Shown here: piece after piece, positions 42,859 through 53,930 of the stretch
How positions within the stretch are numbered: the first letter of the stretch is position 1
How the letters are laid out: each line of letters begins with the position of its first letter
Assembly (NCBI RefSeq): GCF_026914185.1
Contig: NC_070564.1
Coordinates: 4,898,001 to 4,962,000 of the forward strand
DNA from: Puccinia triticina
Taxonomy: Eukaryota > Basidiomycota > Pucciniomycetes > Pucciniales > Pucciniaceae
DNA length: 64,000 bases
Reading direction: 5' to 3'
Notes under the pieces: model-generated
The model's input: only the letters and a program-made list of their open reading frames with translations
Told to the model about the DNA's origin: nothing
Database searches by the model: none
Made by a program: the position numbers and the translations under genes

Positions 42859-45800
42859 CTAGCTTGCTAGGTTCAGAACGCTGATTAATATTTCATGTTT
42901 CGGTTGGGCGAGTGATTTCGTCAGGCCGTCTGCTTGCATTTCAGATGTGGAGATGTAGGTTACTGAGATTGCGCCGGATTCGAGTATTTCACGGGTCCAG
43001 TGATACTTGAGATCAATGTGCTTGGTGCGTTGTTGATACATTGGATTCTTGGCGAGTGCGATGGCTGCTTGGTTGTCGACGTGAACATTGAGTGATGGCT
43101 GATCGGAGACCTTCAAGGATGCTAGCAAGTAGGAGAACCAGACCCCTTCTTGGGCGCCCTTGTAGAGCGCTCGGTATTCCGCTTTGGTTGTCGATGTTGA
43201 TACTGATGGCTGCTTCCTTGATTTCCAGGACAAGACACTGTTACCCCAACGGAGAAGATAGCCAGTGTATGAGCGTCGGGTATCTGCGCAGTTAGCGAAG
43301 TCGGCATCGGTGAACATTTGAGGGTGGCCGGTACCGCCTCCTAGGGTTAGCTTGTATGATTTGGTCGATGACAGGTAACGGATGAGGTGAATGAATGCCC
43401 GCCAGTGGGTGATACCGGGGCGCTCGAGATGCTGAGAGAGCTGGGAAACGGCAAACGCGATGTCGGGGCGAGTCGCTACCGATAGATAGTTGACTGCACC
43501 GACTGCTTGTCTGTAGTTGACGCCAAGCTCCAAGAAGGCTTCGCGTTCTTCTTCTGATGCTGCTTGGAGTCGCGAATTCGGGATCATCGGGGTCTGAGTC
43601 CGACGTGCGTTGGTGAGATTGTACTCACTGACAAGCTTTTCAGTGTATGATTGTTGGGATAGAGTGACTTGACCTGGTGAGTGAGTAAGCTTCATGCCGA
43701 GGAGAGAGGACGCTCTGCCCAGGTCTTCCATTAAGTACCGCTTTGAGATTAAATCCTTGAAGCAATTGACGTCGTGGCTGACAATCACCATGTCGTCCAC
43801 GTACACGTGAACGAAGCAATGCCATCCTTCGACATTCGAGACGAAGAGACACGGGTCCGCCGGTGATGACTCGAAGTTGATGGAGTCGAAAAACGATTTG
43901 AGATCGCGATACCAAACCCGGGGCGCTTGACGAAGCCCATAAATCGACTTCTTAAGCTTCAAACAGTGACCTTGCGGAACAGTCAGACCGGCTGGAGGGC
44001 GGAGGTAGACGACTTCTTCGAGGATGCCGTTCAGGAAAGCATTCTTGACGTCCATCTGGTGAATCTCCATTCCCTCATTAGCACCGATTGTGACGACTGT
44101 CCGGAGAGCTGACTGCCGACCAGTAGGCGCATAGGTTTTGCCAACGTTGACACCTTCCTCCTGAGCGTTACCCTGCGCGCAAATTCGGGCCTTGAGCTTG
44201 ATAGGAATGCCGTCGGCGTCGTATTTGCGTCGAAAAACCCAAACGGTACCAATGAGACGGAATCCCGGTTCGACCGGGACAATCTCCCATACCTCCAAAC
44301 GATGCATGGCGTCGAGTTCATCTGAAATAGCCAGTAGCCAGCGCTCCGAATCTGCTGACTGCATGGCCTCTCGATAAGTGCGCGGGACGTCGTCGAGAGG
44401 ATGAGCTGGCGCCAGAGCTGCCATAGCCATTGGTTTGTACCATGGTTCGTTCGAGAAGATTGACATAGCCATTTGAGCGCGGCGTTTGGTGGTGATGATG
44501 TTTGATGCGTCGACGTTAGCGGATATGGCTTTTGGTGGAGGCTGATCACTTGGCACCCATTCCCATCCGGGTCGGCCAGGGGCTGTTGCCGGGGGAACCG
44601 GTTCATCCGGGGACCTAGGGCTTGCTGCGGGAGCAGTGATAAATGTCTCCGCGGTTGTATCGGACACGTCTGCCTGCCCGGACATGGGATCCGCGGCCGG
44701 ATTGGGGTCGGGTTGCAGTGGCGATTCCGGATTGACTGACGCAATGTCTTCTTCCGATGATGGTAGGAAGTCAACAGAGTCCTCAAAGAAATGGGGAGGG
44801 GATGTACCGGCTGGATAACAAGTGGAGATTCCTGGAAAAACAGTCTTGTCGAAGCGAACGTTATGACTGAACTCCACCTTGTTTCCTGGCATGAGTATTC
44901 TCCAGTTCGGAATACCCAGCCGGTACCCTACAAGGATTCCTTCTTTCGCCGTGTCGCCGAATTTGCCTTGCCTGCGCTCCTTTGGGATGTTGACGTAGGC
45001 CCTCGAGCCGAAGACCCGTAGCCTTGAGTAATCGAACTTCCTGCCAAACCAAAGTTCATGTGGAGTTTTCCACTTGATCTTTCGAGTCGGTGTGATATTC
45101 TCGTACAGTACCGCTGTTGTCACTGCCTCTCCCCAGAGCTCAGCTGGAAGATTGCCTTCTTTCAGGAGAGCCCGAGCCTTCTCGCTGGTGGTCCTGTTGC
45201 CTCTCTCCGCTACCGAGTTTTGTTGAGGAGTGTATGGAGCAGTTACGTGATGAGTAACACCGTTTGCATCAAAGAAGGCTTTGAACTCATTTGAGTTGAA
45301 CTCTCCGCCTCCGTCTGTGACGACATTGACGATTTTGGATTGGTGTAAATTGGTTACTGCACGATAGTATGACTTAAATTGCTCAAACGCTTCGTCTTTA
45401 GATCGGAGAATGTAGACTACTTTGAAGTATGAAAATGTGTTGGTGATTTTAAAGTAGTAGAGGCCTCCGCCAACTGTGGGAGGAGTGATTTTCCCACTGA
45501 GATCCATGTAAACAAACTCTAGGATACGAGTCGGTGGAGGGAGAGTTTTAGAGAAGGGGAGCAAAGTGGACTTTGAGAGACGACAAGATCTACACTCTAG
45601 CGTTGAGTGGTCAACTCCGAACATGATCTTCAAGGCTTCTCGACTAGGATGACCAGCGCGGGTGTGAAGGAGCGAGCTATCAGCGATTGCGCTTCTAGCA
45701 ATGAGTGGATGAGAATGCTCACCAGCTCCGGGATTGATCGGCTTGCCGTCTAGAACGAACACATTTCCCTGTACCTTTCCTTTGAGGACCGGCGAGTCAA

Positions 45801-46983
45801 GGTGTAGGTCCAGGACTATGAAGTCGGGTGAGTTGGGATTGGTGGTTCCGGCTGGTTTTTGGACAACGCATCCCTTGCAGAAGAGACGCCCCGAACTGAT
45901 CAGTGGTTGAACGACACGCGGGACGTGAAGAGCTTTCAAACGGATTGATGATCCTAAGCCGTTGTCGATATGCACATATCCGGTACCTTCAACCTTCATA
46001 GATTGACCGTCGGCGATCTCCAGGGACGATGAGAGCTTCTTGTAAGAAGAGAAGTGTTCCTTTTTCGGGAACAGATGATCGGAGCATCCAGAGTCAAGAA
46101 ACATTGTCATGTTTGAGTGAGCTGACAGGGCCTTTTTCGGATTGATACACCTGTATGCTCCGTTGCTTGAGATGCTGACGGAGTCCGACTCGTCGTTAAC
46201 TGCTGCTTTGGCTTGCTTCTTCCCTTTTTTGTTTTTCTTTCGACCGGGGTGAAGTTGCCAGCATTTGCTTGCTGGGTGACTAGTTGCGGGATTGTGAACT
46301 CCGCCTTCGCAGAAGGGGACCGTCGCCATGAGGGCTGATTCGGATTTGATTGTTTGGGTGTTGGTGCTTGGGATTGAAACGTCTGATGAGCTATTGATTT
46401 TACCCTGGATGAGTTCCTTGACTTCTTCAACAGTCAGCGGACGTTTGTCGGCCAGACGATCCTTGAAGGAAATGAGGGAATCAGGAAGTTTAGCGATGAT
46501 TTGTTCGCAGAACAGGTGCTCGTGAAGATGGACGTCTTTCGGGATTCCGATTACCAGTCCGACAGAAGAGATAGTGGCCAAGTGGGCACTGAGGTCTTCG
46601 AAGAAAGTTGACAGATCTTTGCCGAACTTGAGGTTGCAAAACGACTGATATACCTTAGCTTGGTTTTCAGCTGAGTTGGATTCATAGCTTGTAGACAGGA
46701 GTTTCCACAGCTTTCGTGGGTCTCGTCGGTTGGTATCGTTGACAAACTTGTTGTTGTTAAGTTGTCCCATGGTGCGTACCAATATACCAGCGGCTTTTCC
46801 TCTCCTTGCTTCATAGATCTCAAACTTCGTTTTGTCAGTCTCCGGGGGAGCTTCGATATCGCGAAGGAGATACTTGTCAAGGTTGAGTTCTTGACAGTAA
46901 GCAAGGACCTGGGTTTTCCATTCTGCCCAGGTGGTTTTGCCGAGGCTTGGTACGGTGTCTTTCGCCGTTTTATCGGACAACAT
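42859..46983 (-). CDS. Copia B Gag-Pol polyprotein, intact
   Basis: 1374 residues without a stop, with ATG at 46983. Order: gag (residues ~1-260), with a cysteine/histidine cluster FCEGG...HPASKCWQLHP that is not a canonical CCHC knuckle; protease with FLDSGCSDH near residue 300; integrase with the HHCC zinc region (RAGHPS ... CRSCRLSKS, ~435-475), core residues YMDLSG, TDGGGEF and the Glu of QQNSVAERGN; reverse transcriptase with MDVKNAFLNG and YVDDMVIV (~1040-1130); RNase H with DADFANCADTR, STTKAEYRALY and HVDNQAAIALAKNP (~1240-1340). All catalytic acidic residues appear present. One frame encodes Gag and Pol, usual for fungal copia elements. The stop lies 14 bp before the 3' LTR. Confidence 0.95.
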   Translation of the reverse strand: MLSDKTAKDTVPSLGKTTWAEWKTQVLAYCQELNLDKYLLRDIEAPPETDKTKFEIYEARRGKAAGILVRTMGQLNNNKFVNDTNRRDPRKLWKLLSTSYESNSAENQAKVYQSFCNLKFGKDLSTFFEDLSAHLATISSVGLVIGIPKDVHLHEHLFCEQIIAKLPDSLISFKDRLADKRPLTVEEVKELIQGKINSSSDVSIPSTNTQTIKSESALMATVPFCEGGVHNPATSHPASKCWQLHPGRKKNKKGKKQAKAAVNDESDSVSISSNGAYRCINPKKALSAHSNMTMFLDSGCSDHLFPKKEHFSSYKKLSSSLEIADGQSMKVEGTGYVHIDNGLGSSIRLKALHVPRVVQPLISSGRLFCKGCVVQKPAGTTNPNSPDFIVLDLHLDSPVLKGKVQGNVFVLDGKPINPGAGEHSHPLIARSAIADSSLLHTRAGHPSREALKIMFGVDHSTLECRSCRLSKSTLLPFSKTLPPPTRILEFVYMDLSGKITPPTVGGGLYYFKITNTFSYFKVVYILRSKDEAFEQFKSYYRAVTNLHQSKIVNVVTDGGGEFNSNEFKAFFDANGVTHHVTAPYTPQQNSVAERGNRTTSEKARALLKEGNLPAELWGEAVTTAVLYENITPTRKIKWKTPHELWFGRKFDYSRLRVFGSRAYVNIPKERRQGKFGDTAKEGILVGYRLGIPNWRILMPGNKVEFSHNVRFDKTVFPGISTCYPAGTSPPHFFEDSVDFLPSSEEDIASVNPESPLQPDPNPAADPMSGQADVSDTTAETFITAPAASPRSPDEPVPPATAPGRPGWEWVPSDQPPPKAISANVDASNIITTKRRAQMAMSIFSNEPWYKPMAMAALAPAHPLDDVPRTYREAMQSADSERWLLAISDELDAMHRLEVWEIVPVEPGFRLIGTVWVFRRKYDADGIPIKLKARICAQGNAQEEGVNVGKTYAPTGRQSALRTVVTIGANEGMEIHQMDVKNAFLNGILEEVVYLRPPAGLTVPQGHCLKLKKSIYGLRQAPRVWYRDLKSFFDSINFESSPADPCLFVSNVEGWHCFVHVYVDDMVIVSHDVNCFKDLISKRYLMEDLGRASSLLGMKLTHSPGQVTLSQQSYTEKLVSEYNLTNARRTQTPMIPNSRLQAASEEEREAFLELGVNYRQAVGAVNYLSVATRPDIAFAVSQLSQHLERPGITHWRAFIHLIRYLSSTKSYKLTLGGGTGHPQMFTDADFANCADTRRSYTGYLLRWGNSVLSWKSRKQPSVSTSTTKAEYRALYKGAQEGVWFSYLLASLKVSDQPSLNVHVDNQAAIALAKNPMYQQRTKHIDLKYHWTREILESGAISVTYISTSEMQADGLTKSLAQPKHEILISVLNLAS

Positions 46984-47053
46984 AGTGTTCGAGCTCAGAG
47001 ATGTTGGGATCTAACAAACGTCGGTTAACCAGCGCTAGACTGGGCTCATAACC

Positions 47054-47579
47054 TTTTAGACGAGTGAAGTATGAGTGATCCGACTTAGAGGAGCACACGA
47101 GCGAGACACAAGAAAAGCCAACCTTTTAGACGAGTGAAGTATGAGTGATCCGACTTAGAGGAGCACACGAGCGAGACACAAGAAAAGCCAACCTGAGACA
47201 CAGGGAGCGTGGATCAGTGTTTGAGGGAAAAACCGAGTTGAATGAATCGTATTTCCTGCACACCTTTTAGACGAGTGAAGTATGAGTGATCCGACTTAGA
47301 GGAGCACACAAGCGAGACACAAGAAAAGCCAACCTAGAGAAAGACATGAGTGAGACAAGAGCAAAAGAACAGAAGATAGTGAAAGACAACAGTACCTGAG
47401 ACACGGGGAGCGTGGATCAGTGTTTGAGGGAAAAACCGAGTTGAATGAATGAAGAAAAGAGATTGGGTACAATGTGCCCGAAGGCTCTTAACTAACTACA
47501 ACTAGGTTTAGACTACTGCGGCGAAGCTAAGTTGATACTATAACAAGGTGACTAAATGAAACCGCAGAATAGTTCAATA
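47054..47579 (-). repeat. 5' LTR of copia B
   Basis: 526 bp, with the same 70-bp unit structure as the 3' LTR. It would contain the element's promoter on the minus strand. Confidence 0.93.
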
Positions 47580-47584
47580 ACTCT

Positions 47585-48899
47585 TTCCTCACTGATCACG
47601 GGAACCTGCGTGTTATTATCACTCTCGCTGTTAATCCAAAGCGTAAGTCTGGACACAAGACGACATTGATTGGATTTCTAGCGTCTATAGTGACATTAAT
47701 TTCTCTCAATTTTCCCCTCAGCTTATCCACATTCGCCCATAGCTACATTACTCCGCAAGAGTTATCTGTTTTATGACCACACAAGCGCTTGGCATGTGCG
47801 AACGCCTCGCAGTTTGAGCCGAACACCGACTGGCGTTTATATCCGTCTTATCTAACGACTTATCATCCATCTTTTAATATGCACTTCGCCCGCTTTTGAA
47901 TGGCATCGTCCGTCATTTTTCTTGACTGATTTGCGACATGGCTACCTTTTGTAAGAATAATTGATACGCGCCTGAGGGCTGATCACGATTTTAGAAGAGA
48001 TGTTGCTGAAAAAAAGAGCCCAAGATTCGACTACCAAATCTCTCTCTCAGAATCAGATGTTTAGAGACACCTTGTTGCATAAATGTGTTTTCACGTTCTC
48101 CATAAGCAATCTCCCATCTTACAACTCTATTTCATGAGATCACGCTGTAATTCAAATCAAGAACCTGTAAATCCAACCCGTACAATGCACAGCCCTGGCC
48201 CGGAAAACACGGCCTTGGCAAGGGAAATCTTTACATTTCGTAGATTCAAATTGACTGGTACACCGACGGGGCCTATGTGGTGCAGCCAAGCGGCCATTGC
48301 TTCCATGTTGAGCCAGCCCGCCCGCTCTTCAAACAGAGAACATGTTGAACCTCGTCTAACCACTTTCTATTTGAGACTGGAATTCCCTGCCGCTCCTCTG
48401 TCGAGCTGGACAACGATTTGAACAGCTGCCCACTCAGGCAAGGCTCTAAGTTCTGCTGGAAACGAAGCAATCGATTTGAGACGAAGCCGGATCTCGCGAT
48501 TTTCAACTCAAGGCAGGTTCTTTCATAGTTCAGGAGGTTCTCGAGGTGTGCACAGAGTCTAGAGGGACGGTACCCTTTCGAGTAGCCAGCACCTGCCCTG
48601 CTCATTGCCATCCCTTTTCCATCGCTGCGCAACGGATTCGAGATACAGACAAGTTTTTAAATTCCTGAGTGGCCGGCAACGAGATTGGCATGCTTGTTTG
48701 GATTGGTCGAAATTGACATCCTTTGCCTGCAGTCTTGCTGATATCAGCCTCAGGGAACAAATAAAATCATCCTTCCTAGAGCTTCCCGGTTTTGCCCACC
48801 AAAACAGTCGAGCTCGACAGTCCCATTTGTTTCGTGCCTCTTGACTTCTTAACACCCCCCAAACATTTCACTAAATCTTTGATAATATCAGAGGCCACG
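47585..48899. other. Intergenic region
   Basis: No gene is supported; the plus and minus frames around 48083-48855 are under 120 codons and show no domain. The final 100 bases form a pyrimidine-rich leader before the dehydrogenase gene. Confidence 0.45.
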
Positions 48900-50176
48900 A
48901 TGCGTACGAACACCCGGGAAGACCTTCCCAGAGCCTCACACCCAGCTTCCTTGAGCACGATGTCTGTCAACAGCTTAATACCGTCCGAATTCCCCTTCAA
49001 GAATTTCTCATCCTGGCCTCAGTTTTCCTATGCCCTAGAAAACTTGGCCATCTCTATCGCGACAATCATCTCTGCTCTTGCCGATTGTATCTTGACTCTC
49101 TATCTGTGGATTCCTCTCGGCTTGACGCGCAGCTTGATCCAGAATGTCCTCGAGCCCTTGCTTTGGTTTCTCACTTCACAGCCCAATCCTGGCCCTGAGG
49201 CTCAGATAATAGTACCCAGGGTGGTCGTCATATCCGGTGCCAGCTCGGGGATCGGTGCCAGTCTGGTGAAGCGATACGCAGGGCCCGACAGTATCCTCGT
49301 CCTCTTGGCGAGGAACCCGGCCAGATTGAACCAGGTCGCAAAGATGGCCCGAACCGCTGGATGCAAGGCCGTCGAAACTCACTCGATCGATTACGCCCAC
49401 GACGATGCCGAGAAGTCGATCAAGCAAGTCATCCAGGCCGCGCACCAAAAGTATGGCTCCATCGACCTCGCTATCAGTAACGCCGGCACGGCCACTTTCA
49501 CCGATGACAACCCACATGGACCAGAGCCTTGGGGTGAAAAGGTCGGTTTCGTCTTTCGTCCATCCATCCCAAGAGCATGCAAATCGTCTGAATCAATTTT
49601 ATTTATAGGCCGCACAGAGAATCACGAAAATCAACGTGTCTTCGACCTACGCGTTTATCATGTGCGCTTGGGAGCTGATGAAGAAGCAACGCTCGGGGAA
49701 TGTAAGTGAACACATGAGGATTATGGGGGTATCAAGGCGAATAGTGTGCTGATGGTTTGCAAGTTTTGGTCATGTAGATCTGTATCATCTCGTCGATAGT
49801 AGCCTTTGCGGGCCCGCCGGAATTTGCAGCATATGCGGCGACGAAGGCGAACCTGATGGCGTTCTCGCAATCTCTTCGAGCACTCTCTACGCCATACGGG
49901 ATCCGAGTGAGCTGCATCTGTCCCGGGTTCATCGAGTCGGGTATGAGCGGCGACTTGCTGGCCGCGGGCTCGTCGGTTCCTGGATTCCTGCTTGCGGACT
50001 CGGACGATATGGCCCAGCGGATCAAGCAGGCCGTCGACGGGGAACAGGCCGGCGTCGTCTGGCCGATCAGCCACGGTCTACCCCTCATCATGGCCAGTCG
50101 ATTGAATTGGCTCAACGGAGACCTGTCCCGTTGGGTCATGAGCAAAATGGGCGTCGCCGGCCAGATGGTTTCCTAA
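48900..50176 (+). CDS. Membrane-anchored short-chain dehydrogenase/reductase
   Basis: Three exons: 48900-49541, 49609-49701, 49778-50176; 377 residues, all phase 0. A hydrophobic N-terminal anchor spans residues ~45-75. The Rossmann fold follows with the nucleotide motif ISGASSGIGAS (112-121), the NAG motif (AISNAG), catalytic Ser near 251 and the Y264-x3-K268 pair in YAATK. Spacing is normal for a classical SDR. The Arg at the end of the second strand (LLARN) suggests NADP(H). The N-terminal anchor and C-terminal hydrophobic patches recall ER enzymes such as 3-ketosphinganine reductase (Tsc10) or acyl-DHAP reductase (Ayr1); the sequence alone does not decide. A second ATG at 48960 could be used instead. 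Confidence 0.85.
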
Positions 50177-50730
50177 AGCAAGACTTGACTGATGGGGCTT
50201 TGAGCAGAAACAAAATCCAGTGTTGCGTCAGAATTAGTCTATTCATACAGATATGCAGACTCCAGCTTATTCTTTTAAATTCAAGAACAGTCGATATGTG
50301 CACATTACGTTACTCAGAGCTAGTCTATCGCAGGTCTATCCTACACCTCATGTCAACAATTTCTCGACTTTGAAAACTTAGAAACCAATATAAAGAAATT
50401 ATTGTCTGTCAGAAAGTATCACTCAGAACCGGGTTGAAATATTAGCTATGTATCAATAACTAGAAATTGGTTTGAAAATTATCCAGTGGTACAGTAATAC
50501 TGAGATTCACAGAACTTGCATGCATAAGAAGGGTTCCGAGTCCAGGCTGTGATGAGATAATGCTCTACCGGCGCAAAAGAACCGTGGTAATACAGGCAAG
50601 AAGAAGAAGTTTTGTAAGTCGAAATTCCAAAATAAACCAGGGAAAAGGTGCTAAGTCTGGTTGCGTCTGCTACATCCGGGCGGGATCCAGGTGGTTGGAA
50701 AGCAAGAAGGACAGGAATGATGATGATTTA
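50177..50730. other. Convergent intergenic spacer
   Basis: AT-rich 3' flanks of the dehydrogenase (+) and ATG16 (-). No gene seen. Confidence 0.5.
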
Positions 50731-51666
50731 TCAGCCGGGGGGCTCGACCGGCGGCAAGCCTTTCTTCTCTACTTCTACTAGAAATTGGTTGGCATCGTTC
50801 ATGCGGACAGCTTCTTCATGAACTTTATCGAGCCACCTGGGGGATTCGGACGGAAGAGTCATTCAACATGAGACACCTAAAAATAAAAAAAACTTTGAAG
50901 ACTGACCTCTGAAGTAAATTAGCGTTATCACTCTTCAAATCTTTGATTTTCTGTTCCTGTTGGGTGTACTCTAGTTGCAGAGTGCACAATTCATCTTGTA
51001 AAATCTATAAAGAAGAGCTCAGTTGAATTTATTAGGACGGTGCGATTCTTCCAAACGAGTGGAATCTGGACTAACCTGCACATTTCGTTCCTTCTCCCTC
51101 ATGACTTCAGCATGGCTTGCCACCCGTTCTCTCAGCCTTGCTGCTTCGACTCTCAACAATCTTGTCTCATCTACCTCAGCCCTAGATCGTTCTTCCCTTT
51201 CGCGGAGGGCCTCATTCATGACCAGTAAGCGTTGTGCATTTTGTCCCTGAGTCTTGTACAAAGTTGCTAACTCGTCTCGCAGGGTGCTCAGTTGAGATTC
51301 CAAAGATGCCGTATAGGCCCGGGAGACAGAGGAGCTGTAATTTGACGAGAATCATCAGAGAAACAGCCAGGTGATTGCGGGGGTTGTACTCGGCGATAGT
51401 CGATATTCACTCACTCCCCACCTCCATTGGATCCACCGCCACCAATTGACCCGGCCGCTTTAAGAAGTGCGCTGTTACGTTCTTTGAGGATAGATGTTTG
51501 CTGTGCGAGTCTACGGTCTGTGACAGGTTAGAATTACAGTTGGTTAGCCCAAGAACACTAAGAGAAAAGTTCATGGGTACGCACAGTCATTGATAATTGA
51601 GTTGTAGGCTTTCTCATTGGCATCTCGAGCAACCAAGCCCTGTTGGATGACATCCTGCCATGACAT
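50731..51666 (-). CDS. ATG16: Atg16, autophagy conjugation factor
   Basis: Five exons with matching phases: 51666-51585, 51517-51415, 51334-51076, 51004-50907, 50836-50731; 215 residues. Atg16 binds the Atg12-Atg5 conjugate and directs Atg8 lipidation at the phagophore. Seen here: an N-terminal Atg5-binding helix (MSWQDVIQQGLVARD) with the Trp and following Ala-Tyr pattern of fungal Atg16; a Gly/Ser linker near residue 55; a long coiled coil (about 70-185) rich in Leu/Glu/Arg; and the C-terminal NLLQRWLDK motif followed by KxxEAxRMNxAN. There is no WD40 domain, as expected for fungal proteins. Start ATG 51666 rather than the overlapping ATG at 51661 because only the first gives the conserved N-terminus. 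Confidence 0.87.
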
Positions 51667-52126
51667 TGGGGAATCGAGCTGTCAGACGCTTCTGATCATT
51701 CGTCGGTGTCCGAAAATCGTTGGGGGTTGAGTTTAGGAGCAGTTGCAGGAGCTGTTTGGGGCGAGTCGGGTTGGATGTGTATGGCCATTGTGGGGAATTT
51801 CCACGCCGAAGCATTGAGCCACTCGGTGATCGGTCTCCCCGGGCAACATCTCAAATATGTACAATCTTCACCACGGGCAAGGGGCGGGGAACCATAACTT
51901 AAGGGTCAGCCTTTATGCACACCAAAGAAATACCACATGTACACCATTTTTGGTGTGTATTAGTGTGCACTCCAAAAAAATGGAGTGCACACTCATGCAC
52001 TCCAAAAAATTGGTGTGCACACTCATGCACTACCTGATTGGTAGTGGACTTCTCTTTACTCTCACCAATGGTAGGCTTCTAGTAGAAGCCCACCAAGTCT
52101 AGCATAGAAATTCTATGCTACACTTA
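51667..52126. other. Region upstream of ATG16 with short duplicated blocks
   Basis: No gene. At about 51935-52030 a block of the type GTGCACTCCAAAAAA-TGGTGTGCAC is repeated with inverted character. It probably contains the ATG16 promoter near 51670-51850. Confidence 0.45.
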
Positions 52127-53767
52127 AGGTGTTCAAAGTTGAAATCATAAAATTTTCAATGCATAAAATCATAAAATCATAAAATTTTCAAATGATGATT
52201 TTAGGCCCCGTTTGGCACCAAAATAATTATAGGTGATATAATTGCTGATTAATTCAATAAGAAATAGAAAATTCAACATAAAGCCTCCAATTTTTTTTTG
52301 TAGGCAACCTACAGTGCTGGTCTCTTCAACTGTCAAATCAGATTCAACTGATTCAGCCATCTTCAGCACCATAATACCATTATATCACTTTTGACCAATA
52401 TGAAGTGATATAATGGTATTATGGTGTTGAAGATGGCTGGATAAGTTGATTCTGGGTTCACAGTTGAAGAGACCAGCACTGTAGGTTGCCTACAAAAAAA
52501 ATTTGGAGGCTTTATGTTGAATTTTGTATTTTTATTGAATTAATCAGCAATTATATCACCTATAATTATATTGGTGCCAAACGGGGCCTTATACGTACCA
52601 TTTTAGAAATGGTGCTCTAATTTGAGTGTGTGGGTGGTACATATTTTTTTCAGCTTAGATTTTATGATTTTATGGTGTTATGATTTTATGCAAGTCAACT
52701 TTGAACACCCCAACTACTCTTGGGGGCAACTTGGTGGTAGTCAAGCTGTGCTAACAGCAGCCCTTTTGCCTGTAGTGTTAAGTCACCCCTACTGCTGCTG
52801 CACTACAGAGCGTTTAGCAGCAAAAAAGGCCAAAAACCCACTCCAAAGAGCTTTAAAAAGTGTAGAAGGATTTTCTATGACCTGTGCAAGTTGGGTAAGA
52901 GCAGAGAAGATGCAATTCCCCCAATTCTACAATCAGAATCCTGCAAAACTACACCACACCAACACTTTGGTTAGCTTAGCTGGAACACTGTTGTTCCTAC
53001 AATTGAATGTTAGTCTCACCAGGATGTAATTGCTCAAGTTGGTCACTTCTTTTAGCTTGGTGAGTTCTGCCTCTTTTTTACACACAAAAGCACAATCCTT
53101 GAATGCTCTGCAAGAAATTGTGCTCTTGATACTCAGATTTACAGCGGTGTGAAACCTTTTGTTACGGGAACAGCAGACACGCAAGCTTTTTGATATGACC
53201 CAAGCTGGAAAACAGGGCCGCCAAAAGAGGAAAGACATTTATTTCTCATGAGATTTTGCCATTGCAAAACCGGACATTTGTCCAGGCTTGTATCCCAATC
53301 CGGAGTTTATGCCCAAGAACAACAGCTGGAGTTGCTGCAATCACAATAACCACACATAAACAGGGTATTAAGGATAGCAGAAGGTAAAAAAACAAAAGCA
53401 CAATGTGCGGTGGCTGCTGAGGCCTACCAACGCTTGCAATGAAAGTCTGCATTTGGAGGCTATTGGAGGCTATAAAAGGAGGGTTGAAGCAACACCCTTG
53501 GGAGTTTTTCCCCCGCGCAAATCAAGTGGGGATCAAAGGTCCTCAAGTGGTCTAGCGTGTTTCCTGGGGCTCAGTTCATTGTTTAAGGTACACTAAGAAT
53601 GTAACACCATAAAATCATAAAATCTAAGCTGAAAAAAATGTGTACCACCCAAACACTCAAGTTAGAGCAACATCTCTAAAATGGTACATATAAATTCATC
53701 ATTTGAAATTTTTATGATTTTTTGATTTTATGTATTGAAAATTTTATGATTTCAACTTTGAACACCT
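52127..53767. mobile_element. TA-flanked non-autonomous DNA transposon with ~190-bp inverted ends
   Basis: The outer ends AGGTGTTCAAAGTTG (52127) and its reverse complement (ending 53767) are flanked by TA. The left arm is interrupted by the MITE at 52204-52588; without it both arms pair for about 190 bp, including a TCAGCTTAGATTTTATGA block. The interior (52712-53590) has many stops; its best frame (52622-53029) has no domain. The TA target suggests the mariner superfamily, by inference only. Confidence 0.75.
52204..52588. mobile_element. 385-bp PIF/Harbinger-like MITE, nested
   Basis: Ends GGCCCCGTTTGGCACCAA and the reverse complement, nearly palindromic along its whole length, flanked by TTA on both sides (52201-52203 and 52589-52591). 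The TWA target and the GGCCCCGTTTGG end are typical of Tourist-like elements. The matching arm of the host transposon (near 53690) shows the uninterrupted site. Confidence 0.85.
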
Positions 53768-53769
53768 TA

Positions 53770-53930
53770 GGCCCCGTTTGGCTGTTGCGTTACACGTCAT
53801 AAATGGTTGAATTTATGACGCCGCAACCCAAAGTTTGCCCCCCGTTGCCACCAAAACTTTGAAGCCCCTGGGGTTTGCGCGTCATAAATTTGACCATTTA
53901 TGGTGTATAACGCGGCAGCCAAACAGGGCC
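53770..53930. mobile_element. 161-bp MITE with GGCCCCGTTTGGCTG ends
   Basis: Ends GGCCCCGTTTGGCTG and CAGCCAAACAGGGCC; an inner pair (GTCATAAAT...) also folds. The left neighbour is TTA, the right is TGT, so the target duplication is unclear. It abuts the TA-flanked transposon. Confidence 0.75.

Larger units (their letters stand above)
42321..47579 (-). mobile_element. Complete Ty1/copia retrotransposon B
   Basis: Bounded by 5-bp target duplicates ACTCT (42316-42320 and 47580-47584). The LTRs are 42321-42844 (3' LTR, 524 bp) and 47054-47579 (5' LTR, 526 bp) and differ at only a handful of positions. Next to the 5' LTR is a primer site GGTTATGAGCCCAG; next to the 3' LTR is the polypurine tract GAAAGAGGGGGGG. 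The single internal frame is intact, so the copy looks young and possibly active. The LTRs begin TATTGAAC and end TCTAAAA on the coding strand rather than TG...CA. Confidence 0.93.

Noticed and set aside
51614..51814. 66-codon minus frame beginning upstream of ATG16
   Set aside because: It is in a different frame from the conserved Atg16 N-terminus and lacks support.
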